From: Fulvivirga imtechensis AK7
GTDB taxonomy: Bacteria; Bacteroidota; Bacteroidia; Cytophagales; Cyclobacteriaceae
DNA length: 64,000 nucleotides
Assembly: GCF_000331535.1 (NCBI RefSeq)
Contig: NZ_AMZN01000045.1
Coordinates: 1-64,000, forward strand
Direction: 5' to 3'
The notes under the pieces were generated by a model. That model ran no database searches, was not told where the DNA came from, and saw only the letters and a program-made list of their open reading frames with translations. The position numbers were made by a program, and so were the translations under genes. Positions 54,336-62,822 of this stretch are shown piece after piece. Each line of letters starts with the position of its first letter. The stretch's first letter is position 1.

Positions 54336-55148
54336 ATGAGTCGCATCAACGTTATATTTCCTCATGAAGAAACTTCCTATTTAAAGACCGCCAGGCCTTC
54401 CTCGCACTTACAGCCGTATGTAGATCATTATAACGAAGTTTTTCTGGACGTTCCTACGGGAAAAGCCATTTGGCACACTTCAATACCTGTTTTGAATGCC
54501 TCCATATGTATTCACCTTGACGGACCTGGCTGGAGCTACGTTGATCCAAGCGACAGAGAAACAGTCCTGGACGGTTCAGGGCTTCTGGGCCATTCGTTAG
54601 ACGTAAGAAAAAGCCGGCACCCTGGGGGCATGCGCAACTTTTTTGTTTCCCTCAAACCGGGTTTTATATCATTATTACTTAAAACACAGCACCGGGAGCT
54701 GGAAAATGCCACTGTCGACATCAATTACCTATTCAAAAATGTTTTTCTTGAAGATCAGTTGAGGGAGTGTGAAAGCTTTGAGGAAAGGGTGCGTTGGTTT
54801 GAGAGTTTCCTGACGCCATTTGTACTTGGCCGGGAATGCAACTACAAATTCCATATCGTACAGGAGGGGTTGGTCATGTTTCAACGGGAGACTTTTCAAA
54901 GGGGTGAGCATCTACATGTGATATGCAGGGAGTTGGCTGTCTCATATCCTACGCTCTATCGCTACTTTATGGAGGTCACTGGTTATTCACCAAAATTTTG
55001 TCAGAAGCTGCTCAGGTTCAGAAAGGGCCTTGAGAAGTATAAAGCAGAGGGTTATAACTTTACTCACTGGCAGTATGGCTTTGCAGACTTTTCACATTTT
55101 GTGAAAGTAACCAGGCAGCTCACGGGGATGGCTCCGGGAGAATTTTAA
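54336..55148 (+). CDS. AraC-family regulator with DUF6597-like N-terminus
   Basis: A 270-residue regulator (ATG at 54336 chosen; another lies four codons upstream). The N-terminal domain (about 1-130; YVDHYNEVF, GHSLDVRKSRHPGGMRNFFVSLKPG) resembles DUF6597. The C-terminal AraC HTH spans about 170-268 (VICRELAVSYPTLYRYFMEV, then WQYGFADFSHFVKVTRQLTG). It is divergent from the SRPBCC gene, a candidate target. Confidence 0.87.
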   Translation: MSRINVIFPHEETSYLKTARPSSHLQPYVDHYNEVFLDVPTGKAIWHTSIPVLNASICIHLDGPGWSYVDPSDRETVLDGSGLLGHSLDVRKSRHPGGMRNFFVSLKPGFISLLLKTQHRELENATVDINYLFKNVFLEDQLRECESFEERVRWFESFLTPFVLGRECNYKFHIVQEGLVMFQRETFQRGEHLHVICRELAVSYPTLYRYFMEVTGYSPKFCQKLLRFRKGLEKYKAEGYNFTHWQYGFADFSHFVKVTRQLTGMAPGEF

Positions 55149-55382
55149 ACAATCCACAGTATAATACTCCGAATGAATCAGTCGCCTGTCGAGCATAGAA
55201 CAGGCTAAACATAATAGTGACATTAAGCGTTATAAAGACCTGATTTTTCTGATATGTTGCCGTAGTAACATGATGTACGGTTGAATGACAGAAGTTAAGC
55301 GTAACCGATTTTGAAAATTTGGTTTAGACCTGACAATTTAATAGTTTGAAATTTTCTATTGGAGACCAATACCATCTATAAT

Positions 55383-57326
55383 ATGAAATGTCATTCAATC
55401 TGTTACGCCTTTTATGGCTGTTGCCACGGGCAATTCAGTTTGTTCAGACACGTTGCTGCGCTGGCGGTCCCCCTCTTGTGGTTCATCGGTAATCCCCTCA
55501 TAGCACAACATAATGTGAGTGACTTAAAAAAGCTCAGCCTGGAAGAGTTGATGAATGTGGAGGTAACCCTCGTCTCCGGCCGGCCTAAAAAGCTACACGA
55601 AACGGCTTCTGCAATACAGGTTATTCCTAATGAATTTATCAGGCGTTCTGCTGCTGCCCGCCTTCCGGAGGCGCTGCGGTTGGCTCCCAATTTACAGGTA
55701 GCTCAAAGCAGCTCTCATGGGTGGGCAATTACCGCACGCGGGTTTAATGGAGCTCCGCTAAGTAGTAATAGCATGGCCAATAAGCTTCTTGTTATGCTTG
55801 ATGGAAGAACCATCTATACGCCACTGTTTGCCGGGGTATTTTGGGACATACAGAATGTAGTCCTGGAGGATGTGGACAAAATAGAGGTGATAAGCGGCCC
55901 CGGAGGTACCTTATGGGGCGCAAACGCGGTAAATGGTGTTATAAACATAGTCAGGAAAAGTGCGACTGATACACAAGGTTTTTATGTATCAGGCTCGGCA
56001 GGAACATTGCTCAATCATCAGATCGATGTCAGATACGGGGGTAAGCTAGGTGAAAAAATGCATTACAGGGTATATGGACAGCGAATGGACTACAATCATA
56101 CCTATAACAACGATGATGAAGACGCAACCGACAGTTGGAGAATGAACCAGGCGGGTTTTAGAGTAGACTATGAGCCGTCCGCGAAAAATACTGTCACTCT
56201 TCAGGGCGACTTTTATAAAGGCAGTGAAAATGGCCCCGATAGCTCCTACCTGGATGGACAAAACCTTATGATAGACTGGAAACACACTATAAGCGAACGG
56301 TCTGACTTTGATTTGCAGGTTTATTTTGACCGAACATGGAGAGACCAGCCTCTAACTACCTTTAACCAGCAACTCACCACTTATGATATTGACTTTAGTC
56401 ATTTTTTTTCCTTTGGAGATAGACACAGGATCGTATGGGGGGTGGGGTATCGTCATATGCGAGATAGGATCAATAATGCGGCACCACTTCTTGAATTTGA
56501 TCCTGCAGATCTGAATTTTAGTTTCTTTAACGTTTTTGCTCGTGATGAGGTGGGTATTATCCCCAACAAGGTGAAACTAATATTTGGAGCGAAGCTATCT
56601 GACAACTATTACTCCGGTCTGGGATTTCAGCCCAGTGGCAGGATATCCTGGATGCCTGACAGCGACCACACTGTTTGGGCAGCGGTATCGCATGCGCTGC
56701 GGTCTCCTGGCAGGTTTGATGCCGATATGGTCGTCCCTTTCGATGGCAAAAATAACTTCGATTGGGAGAAGGTTACTGCCTTTGAGGCGGGACATCGTAT
56801 GCTGGTATCTAAGCATGTGAATTTTTCATTGGCAGCATTTTATAATAAGTACAAAGATCTGCGGAGTATTGACCTTGTTAATACCACGATTACCATTGAG
56901 AACAATCAAAAAGCAAGCTCATGGGGAGCAGAGCTTTCCTTCGACTCTCAGATCAGCAAATGGTGGAGGCTGAGGGGAGGTTATACCTATCTCAATATTT
57001 CTATTGACAAAACCGCACCTACAGTCTTCGATGGAAGCGATACCTTTGAGTCATTAGATGCTGATCATCATTTTATGATACAATCCATGATGGATCTGCC
57101 TGCAAACTTTTTTGTAGATGTTGTGGGGAGATATACAAGTGAATTGGAGGCAAGCCCCTCGCTGGCAACACCCGAATACTTCACTATTGATGCCAGGATA
57201 GCCTGGAAATATCAGCAATTGGAATTTTCTGTTTCAGGACGAAATCTTCTGGATCAGAAACTCGAAGAGTTTGGAAGATCTCAAATACCCAGAAACATAT
57301 ATGGCACAGTTACATGGCGAATGTAA
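55383..57326 (+). CDS. TonB-dependent receptor
   Basis: A 647-residue outer-membrane receptor. A long N-terminal signal region (to about 50) is followed by the LEELMNVEVTLVSGRPKKLHE plug start. The plug contains IEVISGPGGTLWGANAVNGVINIV, and a barrel ends in IYGTVTWRM. The ATG at 55383 is preferred over the upstream TTG. The LSLEELMNVEVTLVSG group is often seen with YfiR and kinase genes, as here: YfiR overlaps by 13 bp. No SusD is present. The ligand is unknown. Confidence 0.9.
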   Translation: MKCHSICYAFYGCCHGQFSLFRHVAALAVPLLWFIGNPLIAQHNVSDLKKLSLEELMNVEVTLVSGRPKKLHETASAIQVIPNEFIRRSAAARLPEALRLAPNLQVAQSSSHGWAITARGFNGAPLSSNSMANKLLVMLDGRTIYTPLFAGVFWDIQNVVLEDVDKIEVISGPGGTLWGANAVNGVINIVRKSATDTQGFYVSGSAGTLLNHQIDVRYGGKLGEKMHYRVYGQRMDYNHTYNNDDEDATDSWRMNQAGFRVDYEPSAKNTVTLQGDFYKGSENGPDSSYLDGQNLMIDWKHTISERSDFDLQVYFDRTWRDQPLTTFNQQLTTYDIDFSHFFSFGDRHRIVWGVGYRHMRDRINNAAPLLEFDPADLNFSFFNVFARDEVGIIPNKVKLIFGAKLSDNYYSGLGFQPSGRISWMPDSDHTVWAAVSHALRSPGRFDADMVVPFDGKNNFDWEKVTAFEAGHRMLVSKHVNFSLAAFYNKYKDLRSIDLVNTTITIENNQKASSWGAELSFDSQISKWWRLRGGYTYLNISIDKTAPTVFDGSDTFESLDADHHFMIQSMMDLPANFFVDVVGRYTSELEASPSLATPEYFTIDARIAWKYQQLEFSVSGRNLLDQKLEEFGRSQIPRNIYGTVTWRM

Positions 57327-57907
57327 AAAGGACCATACCGGGATATTATTTTTTCAGGCAGCGGATTTTGATCAGCCTGAGTACATTTTGTGTTTTTTTA
57401 ATAACTGCATACAAGCCTGTTCCACAGAGTACAGAGGTGCCGGAATATCGCGTCAAAGCTGTTTTCCTTTATAATTTCACACAGTTTGTAAAATGGCCCC
57501 AGCAGGTTTTTCGAAACGAGAATACTGCGTTTCGAATTGGTGTTTTGGGCCACGATCCTTTTGGCGATATTCTTGACGAAGTAGTAAAAGGGGAGGTTAT
57601 ACACGGTCATCCATTGGAGGTAGTAAGGTATTCCAGACTTGAGGAAGTTGACTGTCATATCCTATACATTAGTGAAAACAATCGAGACCGGTTAAAGCAC
57701 ATATTAAGCAAACTTAAAGATAAAAATGTATTAACTGTCAGTGATATAGGAGGTTTTGCAAAGGCAGGAGGAATGATTGAATTCGTAGAGAGGGATAAGA
57801 AGATCCAATTAAGGATCAACCAGGTTCCATTTAAAAATGCGCAGTTGGAAATCAGCGCTAAATTGCTTCGATTGGCAGAGGTGGTGTCCATTGACAAGAG
57901 TCTATGA
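57314..57907 (+). CDS. YfiR-family periplasmic protein
   Basis: A 197-residue protein with a signal/membrane segment at about 18-35 and a YfiR (DUF4154) domain at about 50-190. The family pattern is VKAVFLYNFTQFVKWPQ at 52-68 and later DIGGFAKAGGMIEFVERDKKIQLRIN. In Pseudomonas YfiR is a periplasmic inhibitor of a membrane signalling enzyme. Here it overlaps the receptor gene by 13 bp and the kinase gene by 4 bp and may couple outer-membrane input to the kinase. Confidence 0.9.
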   Translation: MANVKRTIPGYYFFRQRILISLSTFCVFLITAYKPVPQSTEVPEYRVKAVFLYNFTQFVKWPQQVFRNENTAFRIGVLGHDPFGDILDEVVKGEVIHGHPLEVVRYSRLEEVDCHILYISENNRDRLKHILSKLKDKNVLTVSDIGGFAKAGGMIEFVERDKKIQLRINQVPFKNAQLEISAKLLRLAEVVSIDKSL

Positions 57908-60075
57908 CAATGACAAAAGGCAAACAACCCATACAAGCAAAGATCACCAGGGCTATTCTGTTAACCAGTACAATTGTGCTACTGGTAACTGGTTCAGCAT
58001 ATTTTGCCTATGAATTTTTCACTTTCAGAGAAACCGCGGTCGACAGGATGGCTGTTTTGGGTGAAGTTATCGCTTATAACAGTACAGCGGCCCTTGCGTT
58101 TGATAGTAAAGAAGAAGCTTATGACCTTTTGCTGGCCCTCAGAGGACAGGAGCACATAGTTGCGGCTGCATTATATGATGAGCACGGAGAGCTATTTTCC
58201 AAGTACCCGAAAGAGTTTCAAAACGAACTTTTGCCCGGAAGGGTAGTAAGAGATGGTTATTACTTTGATAATTTCTATTTGCATGGATTTATTCCCGTAA
58301 TATTAGGGGAGCATCGTATAGGCACCTTTTATATGATGTACAATCTGAAAGTATTGAGCAGGCAGTTCCTCGTTTTTGGGGCTATTGTGCTCTCGGTGTT
58401 CATTCTTTCACTCCTATTGGCATGGCTGCTTTCTTCCAAGCTTCAGGAGCGCATATCACAGCCTATAATAGATCTTGCCAATATTGCGCATGGAATATCA
58501 GAAAATAAAGATTATTCGGTTAGGGTGGTTAAACAAAGTGAAGATGAAATAGGCGTGCTTACCGATGCATTCAACCATATGCTTACGCAGATCCAGGAGC
58601 AGAGCGTGGCCCTGCAAAAAAGTGAAAAACGATTTCGTACCATTGCCGATAATATTGCTCAACTGGCATGGATGACAGATGAAACCGGTGCTATTACGTG
58701 GTATAATCAGCGATGGTATGACTATACAGGCGCCTCTTTTAAGGATGTAGGCGGGTGGGGATGGAAAAAGTTGCACCATCCCCACCACGTTGATCGTGTA
58801 GTAGAGAAATTCAGCATTGCGATTAAAAGCGGAGATATATGGGAGGATACCTTCCCGCTCAGAGGTATAGATGGTAATTACAGGTGGTTTCTTTCCCGTG
58901 CCATTCCTATTCGCAACGAAAGTGGAGAGATCTTGCATTGGTTTGGAACAAATACGGATGTCAGCGAACTGATGGAGGTGGAAGAGGCGCTGCGGCTCAG
59001 TGAAGAATTTAGCCGTACATTATTTGAGAGCAGTCCTGATTGTGTGATAGCGCTGGATATTGAGGGTGAGATCTTATCTATGAACCCTCAGGGACTAAAG
59101 ATGTTGGATATTAATGATTTTGACCAGTATCATGGCAGGCATGTACGCTTCTTATGGCACGAAGAATATAGCGACATGGTATTGGATACCATTGGAAAGG
59201 CTCAAAATGGCAGGATAGCACATTTTCAGTGTAGCTCGGACACCGGCCGCATCGGTGTCAGGTGGTGGGATGTACTCATTGCACCTATTTATGGAACAGA
59301 GGAGCATGTGGAGAGGCTGATCGCTGTTTCGCGTGATATTACAAAGCTGAAAGAACTGGAACAGCAAAAAGATGATTTTATAGGCATAGCAAGCCATGAA
59401 TTAAAAACGCCCGTTACCAGTATCAAAGCATATGCTGAGCTATTACAGAACCGCTTAAAAAATAGCGATGACGAGCTTGCAGAAGAGATGCTGGTGAAAA
59501 TGGATGCTCAGATCAACAGGCTCAACAATCTTATTACTGACTTGCTGGATGTTACCCGTATTGAGCAGGGTAAGCTGCAGTTCAGAGAAGAATACTTTGA
59601 TTTCAATGAGTTGGTAAGGGATGTCACAGAATTGGTGCAGCGTACAAGCAGGAGGCACCGGATAGAGACCGATCTGGACGAAACAAGACTGATACTGGGT
59701 GACAGAGACAGACTGGGACAAGTAATCACCAACTACCTGACAAATGCCATCAAGTATTCACCCAGGGCAGACAGTATCATCGTTAGAACAGAGGTGCGGG
59801 GCAGTGAATTGATTTTTTCTGTAAAGGATTTTGGATTGGGACTCGCGCCAGAAGATATTCCTCGGGTGTTCGAACGGTTTTTCAGGGTAGGGGACCCCGG
59901 TCATGAGACCTATCCAGGCTTAGGTTTGGGGCTATATATCTCGGCAGGGATCATTCATCGTCAAAATGGAAAGACCTGGGTAGCAAGTGAAAAAGGCAAA
60001 GGCTCAACTTTTTATTTTTCCTTACCGCTTGAAACCCATGTAAGCTCACGTAATACTAAAAGTATCTTAGAATGA
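57904..60075 (+). CDS. Sensor histidine kinase with CHASE8-like, HAMP and PAS domains
   Basis: A 723-residue membrane kinase. The parts are: TM1 at about 17-36, a periplasmic CHASE8-like domain to about 150, TM2 at about 155-178, HAMP to about 232, and two PAS domains (about 242-355 and 366-480; WMTDETGAITWYNQRWYDYTG). HisKA with His498 (GIASHELKTPV) and a HATPase domain (NYLTNAIKYSP, GLGLGLYISAGI) complete it. It overlaps yfiR by 4 bp and is followed immediately by a receiver gene. YfiR is the probable periplasmic partner. Confidence 0.92.
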   Translation: MTMTKGKQPIQAKITRAILLTSTIVLLVTGSAYFAYEFFTFRETAVDRMAVLGEVIAYNSTAALAFDSKEEAYDLLLALRGQEHIVAAALYDEHGELFSKYPKEFQNELLPGRVVRDGYYFDNFYLHGFIPVILGEHRIGTFYMMYNLKVLSRQFLVFGAIVLSVFILSLLLAWLLSSKLQERISQPIIDLANIAHGISENKDYSVRVVKQSEDEIGVLTDAFNHMLTQIQEQSVALQKSEKRFRTIADNIAQLAWMTDETGAITWYNQRWYDYTGASFKDVGGWGWKKLHHPHHVDRVVEKFSIAIKSGDIWEDTFPLRGIDGNYRWFLSRAIPIRNESGEILHWFGTNTDVSELMEVEEALRLSEEFSRTLFESSPDCVIALDIEGEILSMNPQGLKMLDINDFDQYHGRHVRFLWHEEYSDMVLDTIGKAQNGRIAHFQCSSDTGRIGVRWWDVLIAPIYGTEEHVERLIAVSRDITKLKELEQQKDDFIGIASHELKTPVTSIKAYAELLQNRLKNSDDELAEEMLVKMDAQINRLNNLITDLLDVTRIEQGKLQFREEYFDFNELVRDVTELVQRTSRRHRIETDLDETRLILGDRDRLGQVITNYLTNAIKYSPRADSIIVRTEVRGSELIFSVKDFGLGLAPEDIPRVFERFFRVGDPGHETYPGLGLGLYISAGIIHRQNGKTWVASEKGKGSTFYFSLPLETHVSSRNTKSILE

Positions 60076-60093
60076 ATAAAGTCAGAAAAAATA

Positions 60094-60435
60094 TTGGTCG
60101 CTGATGATGATCCCGGTATTCTGGATGTAATGAAAATTATGCTTGAAGACGTTGGAGGATATGAGGTGGAGACCACTACAGATGGCGAATCAGTTTTGGA
60201 GATACAGCATGACTATCCCGACCTGATCCTTCTTGACTTGTGGATGTCGGGGATCAACGGCAGCGAGGTTTGTAAGACCTTAAAAAATAATGAGGAGACC
60301 AAAGCTATTCCTGTGATCATTTTCTCTGCCAATCGTGATGTTGGCATCATTTCAAAATCAGTTGCCGCTGATGATTATATAGCCAAACCCTTTCAAATGA
60401 GCGACCTGCTTGCAAAAGTAGCCAGGTTGATCTAA
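60094..60435 (+). CDS. Single-domain response regulator; start in question
   Basis: A 113-residue receiver with acidic DDD early and phospho-acceptor Asp in LLDLWMSG, TK-type Lys in AKPFQMSD. The only in-frame start after the kinase stop (60073-60075) is TTG at 60094, giving MVADDDPG. The usual start would be the ATG at 60072 overlapping that stop, but it is one frame away and closes at 60102. A one-base difference between 60081 and 60093 would join it. The receiver body itself looks intact. Confidence 0.75.
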   Translation: MVADDDPGILDVMKIMLEDVGGYEVETTTDGESVLEIQHDYPDLILLDLWMSGINGSEVCKTLKNNEETKAIPVIIFSANRDVGIISKSVAADDYIAKPFQMSDLLAKVARLI

Positions 60436-60456
60436 CGATAAAGTGATCCGGGTAGC

Positions 60457-60936
60457 CTATTTCTTATTATTAGAGCCTAATTCCTGTACCAGCTCCTTGA
60501 TCAAAACCGTTGTTTTTTCCATATAGCTGCAGATCGTGTCTAGCTCCTCAGGGCTAAATTGATCGTAAAGCACTGTCATTTGGTCAATTAATCTACCAAA
60601 TACCGGCCCGAATACCTTTTGAGCTTTCTGTTGATCGGGTACTATCACCACTTTTCTTCTGTCATCCGGGTCTCTGTCCCTTTTTACAAAACCTGTTTTT
60701 TCAAGCCGGTCGATCACCCCGGTAATGGCCCCGGTAGTAAGGCCCGTATGCTCAGCCAGCTCTCCGGCAGTCATGGCACCTTGCTGTAGCAATATACTGA
60801 GATACTTATGGTCTGCCCCTGCCAGCCCGGCGTTATGGGCTACGAATTCGTGAAAAAGAATCGTAGAATCGGAAAACTGGCGTCCCGCCATATTAAGTTG
60901 TTCTCGCAAACTTTCTCCTGCTCTTTTCTTGCTCAT
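60457..60936 (-). CDS. MarR-family transcriptional regulator
   Basis: A 159-residue winged-helix regulator with the MarR core: GELAEHTGLTTGAITGVIDRLEKTG at about 79-103, then the wing DPDDRRKVVIVP. The gene is divergent from a small HMA-like gene with a 95-bp gap that contains a promoter and two GCTAAG direct repeats, a likely self-regulated operator. The ligand is unknown. Confidence 0.9.
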   Translation of the reverse strand: MSKKRAGESLREQLNMAGRQFSDSTILFHEFVAHNAGLAGADHKYLSILLQQGAMTAGELAEHTGLTTGAITGVIDRLEKTGFVKRDRDPDDRRKVVIVPDQQKAQKVFGPVFGRLIDQMTVLYDQFSPEELDTICSYMEKTTVLIKELVQELGSNNKK

Positions 60937-60958
60937 TGATCAGTTATTTTTATCTTTG
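60929..60958 (+). promoter_or_regulatory. Promoter of the HMA-like gene
   Basis: TTG (60929-60931), 19 bp, then TATCTTTG (60951-60958), an exact match to the Bacteroidota/Flavobacterium pattern TTG-N(17-23)-TAnnTTTG. It overlaps the start of the divergent marR gene. Confidence 0.6.
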
Positions 60959-60990
60959 TTGCTAAGATAATTATTTGCTAAGCTAAAATA
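60959..60990. promoter_or_regulatory. Probable MarR operator, 16-bp direct repeats
   Basis: ttgctaagataattat (60959-60974) is followed directly by ttgctaagctaaaata (60975-60990). The pair lies just downstream of the -7 box in the marR/HMA-like divergent gap. Each repeat holds GCTAAG in an AT-rich setting typical of MarR sites. Confidence 0.5.
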
Positions 60991-61031
60991 ATTAATCACA
61001 AAAATAACTATTTCAAAAACTCACAACAACT

Positions 61032-61289
61032 ATGGCACCAAAAGATTTAGTAGATGAAATGATCATATATGACCAAATTTTGGTTTTTAGGACCAACCTC
61101 AATAGCATTCGAAAGGCGCGACTGGCATGCAGGGAGCTGGAGAGAATTGAGGGAGTGCTACAGGTAAATGTCGATCTTAAAGACCATGAAAATGTATTGC
61201 GGGTAGAATGTAAGCGTAATATCCAACCTGCAGAAATAGAAAATAGCGTGCTCAGAATAGGCTTCTATTGCTCGGAATTGGAGGGGTAG
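61032..61289 (+). CDS. Small HMA-like (ferredoxin-fold) protein
   Basis: An 85-residue protein (VFRTNLNSIRKARLACRELE, VLQVNVDLKDHENVLRVEC) with the beta-alpha-beta-beta-alpha-beta layout of heavy-metal-associated domains, but lacking the CxxC metal site. Divergent from marR, which probably controls it. A metal-independent or degenerate role is likely. Confidence 0.65.
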   Translation: MAPKDLVDEMIIYDQILVFRTNLNSIRKARLACRELERIEGVLQVNVDLKDHENVLRVECKRNIQPAEIENSVLRIGFYCSELEG

Positions 61290-61409
61290 CCGTGTTCTGA
61301 GTTCTTACTTTTTCTTCAGGTATCTGCGGTAGGAAAATAACTTACCTGTTTAACCAACCAACGACTGGTTATTATCGTTATCTGATGCTGAAAGCAACAA
61401 TATTATTTA

Positions 61410-61608
61410 ACGCTTGTAAGAAAACTCTAAGTGGCTTTAAGAAAACGTTAAGGTCAAGCTTGCCTTCGCATAACCGCATGAGCAGAGTAAGGGCTTGCGC
61501 TTTCGCACCGCTAAGGCACACCGGTGTGAAGTCCCAAAGACGGGAGTCCCATACAAGAACATTTTTTTGGGCAAGCATAATCCAGACATAGACGTTTTTT
61601 AGAGACAT
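61410..61608. mobile_element. MITE-A copy with extended interior (199 bp)
   Basis: Left acgcttgtaagaaaac and right gttttttagagacat ends. The flanks tattta (61404-61409) and tattaa (61609-61614) match at 5 of 6 bases. The interior has extra sequence (gcataaccgcatgagcagag). The VOC start codon is 26 bp beyond the right end. Confidence 0.65.
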
Positions 61609-61634
61609 TATTAAGAATAGTCCCCCGGATAACT

Positions 61635-62384
61635 ATGGCAAAGAATGAAATAAGAGAATTTGCAATACCTATGCTTCCCAGTAATTCTATAAAGGATACC
61701 ACTGAGTTTTACAGGGCTTTGGGTTGTACCATCACTTATCAGCAAAAAGCCCCAAATAATTATATTGGGCTCAAAATAAAGGGTATTGAAGTCCATTTTT
61801 TTGGGTTGAAGCTCAAACCGGAGTCAAATTTTAGTTCATGCTATCTCAGAGTTGATGATATCGAAACATTTTACACCAACTGCAGGTCAGGACTGAAAAA
61901 ACAATATGGTAAAATTCCTCTTAAAGGCATTCCAAGGATAAATCCTTTAAAGGATATTCCTGCGTATGGTGTACGTCAATTTGTAATTGTTGATCCTTCA
62001 GGAAATTATATCAGAATAGGACAACCTATTGTAAAAGAAAACAGCGTGCTATTCGAGGAAAATGACGTAAAACCAAAGGAAAGTACCGCCCTGGAGAAAG
62101 CATTCGAGTTAGCCTGCAGACTGGCAAACGGCAAAGATGATCTGACAGCAGCGGCTAACCTAATAGACAGAATATTGACGACTGACAATGGCACAGAAAA
62201 GAGAATGCTTTTCAGGTTAATAGCATTACGGCTGGACATTGCCTACCGTGATGGAAATATGAATAAAATACAGGAGTTATTAAAACGAGGAAACTCCCTA
62301 TTGACGCAAATAAAAGATACATCGACCATTGCAGCGGATGTACAACTATTTAACACATTGTCATCAGAGTTAAAACAAATATAA
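61635..62384 (+). CDS. VOC-family protein with helical C-terminal extension
   Basis: A 249-residue protein. Residues 1-132 form a VOC domain of the bleomycin-resistance type (FAIPMLPSNSIKDTTEFYRALG, then VRQFVIVDPSGNYIRIG). Residues about 145-245 are an all-helical extension (ALEKAFELACRLANGKDDLTAA..., TPR-like) not usual in the family. It lies 26 bp after a MITE-A copy and is followed by a clear terminator. Function unknown; a resistance-type binding protein is possible. Confidence 0.8.
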   Translation: MAKNEIREFAIPMLPSNSIKDTTEFYRALGCTITYQQKAPNNYIGLKIKGIEVHFFGLKLKPESNFSSCYLRVDDIETFYTNCRSGLKKQYGKIPLKGIPRINPLKDIPAYGVRQFVIVDPSGNYIRIGQPIVKENSVLFEENDVKPKESTALEKAFELACRLANGKDDLTAAANLIDRILTTDNGTEKRMLFRLIALRLDIAYRDGNMNKIQELLKRGNSLLTQIKDTSTIAADVQLFNTLSSELKQI

Positions 62385-62464
62385 GTGTTAACCCAGGTTA
62401 ATTCGGATTGTGTTTTCAGGCAGTCAGAGAGTTACCGTTGCAAGCCGCTTTGAGAAGTACCAAC

Positions 62465-62498
62465 AAAACCCGCTTCAGGCACTTCCGAAGCGGGTTTT
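62465..62498 (+). terminator. Terminator after the VOC gene
   Basis: aaaacccgcttc (62465-62476) pairs perfectly over 12 bp with gaagcgggtttt (62487-62498), loop of 10, followed by gccgttttt. Confidence 0.85.
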
Positions 62499-62511
62499 GC
62501 CGTTTTTCCTG

Positions 62512-62819
62512 CTAGTGTTGAGTCAAGTGTACTGTGCCATATAAGTTGCAGTTATTTTTGTCCAGGCAACACAAACAATATAAGCATAGCCGAAGCTACG
62601 TAGTTGTAAGAAAACTTCTAAGTGGCTTTAAGAAAAGGTCAAGGTCAAGGCTTGTGAAGTTCCGAAAAGCGGAGCGTACTGAGGTACGAGAGCATTTTTG
62701 GAACGAGCGTAACGCGGAGATTGACGTTTCTTAAAGGCACTACGTAAGTTTTTTTTAAGGCAGCATGGGACAAAAAGAACAAAGCTTGGTATGGCTAAGT
62801 ATGCCTAACTCAACACTAG
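62512..62819. mobile_element. MITE-B copy 2, interrupted by MITE-A
   Basis: The ends ctagtgttgagtcaag and atgcctaactcaacactag match those of copy 1 in reverse. Removing the inserted 144 bp at 62603-62746 (MITE-A plus one duplication) gives about 164 bp, collinear with 2638-2803. Confidence 0.8.
62603..62740. mobile_element. MITE-A copy nested in MITE-B
   Basis: Ends gttgtaagaaaac and gtttcttaaaggcac. The duplication tacgta lies at 62597-62602 and 62741-62746, and the uninterrupted MITE-B copy 1 has a single tacgta at the same place. This shows the insertion directly. Confidence 0.9.
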
Positions 62820-62822
62820 CTA

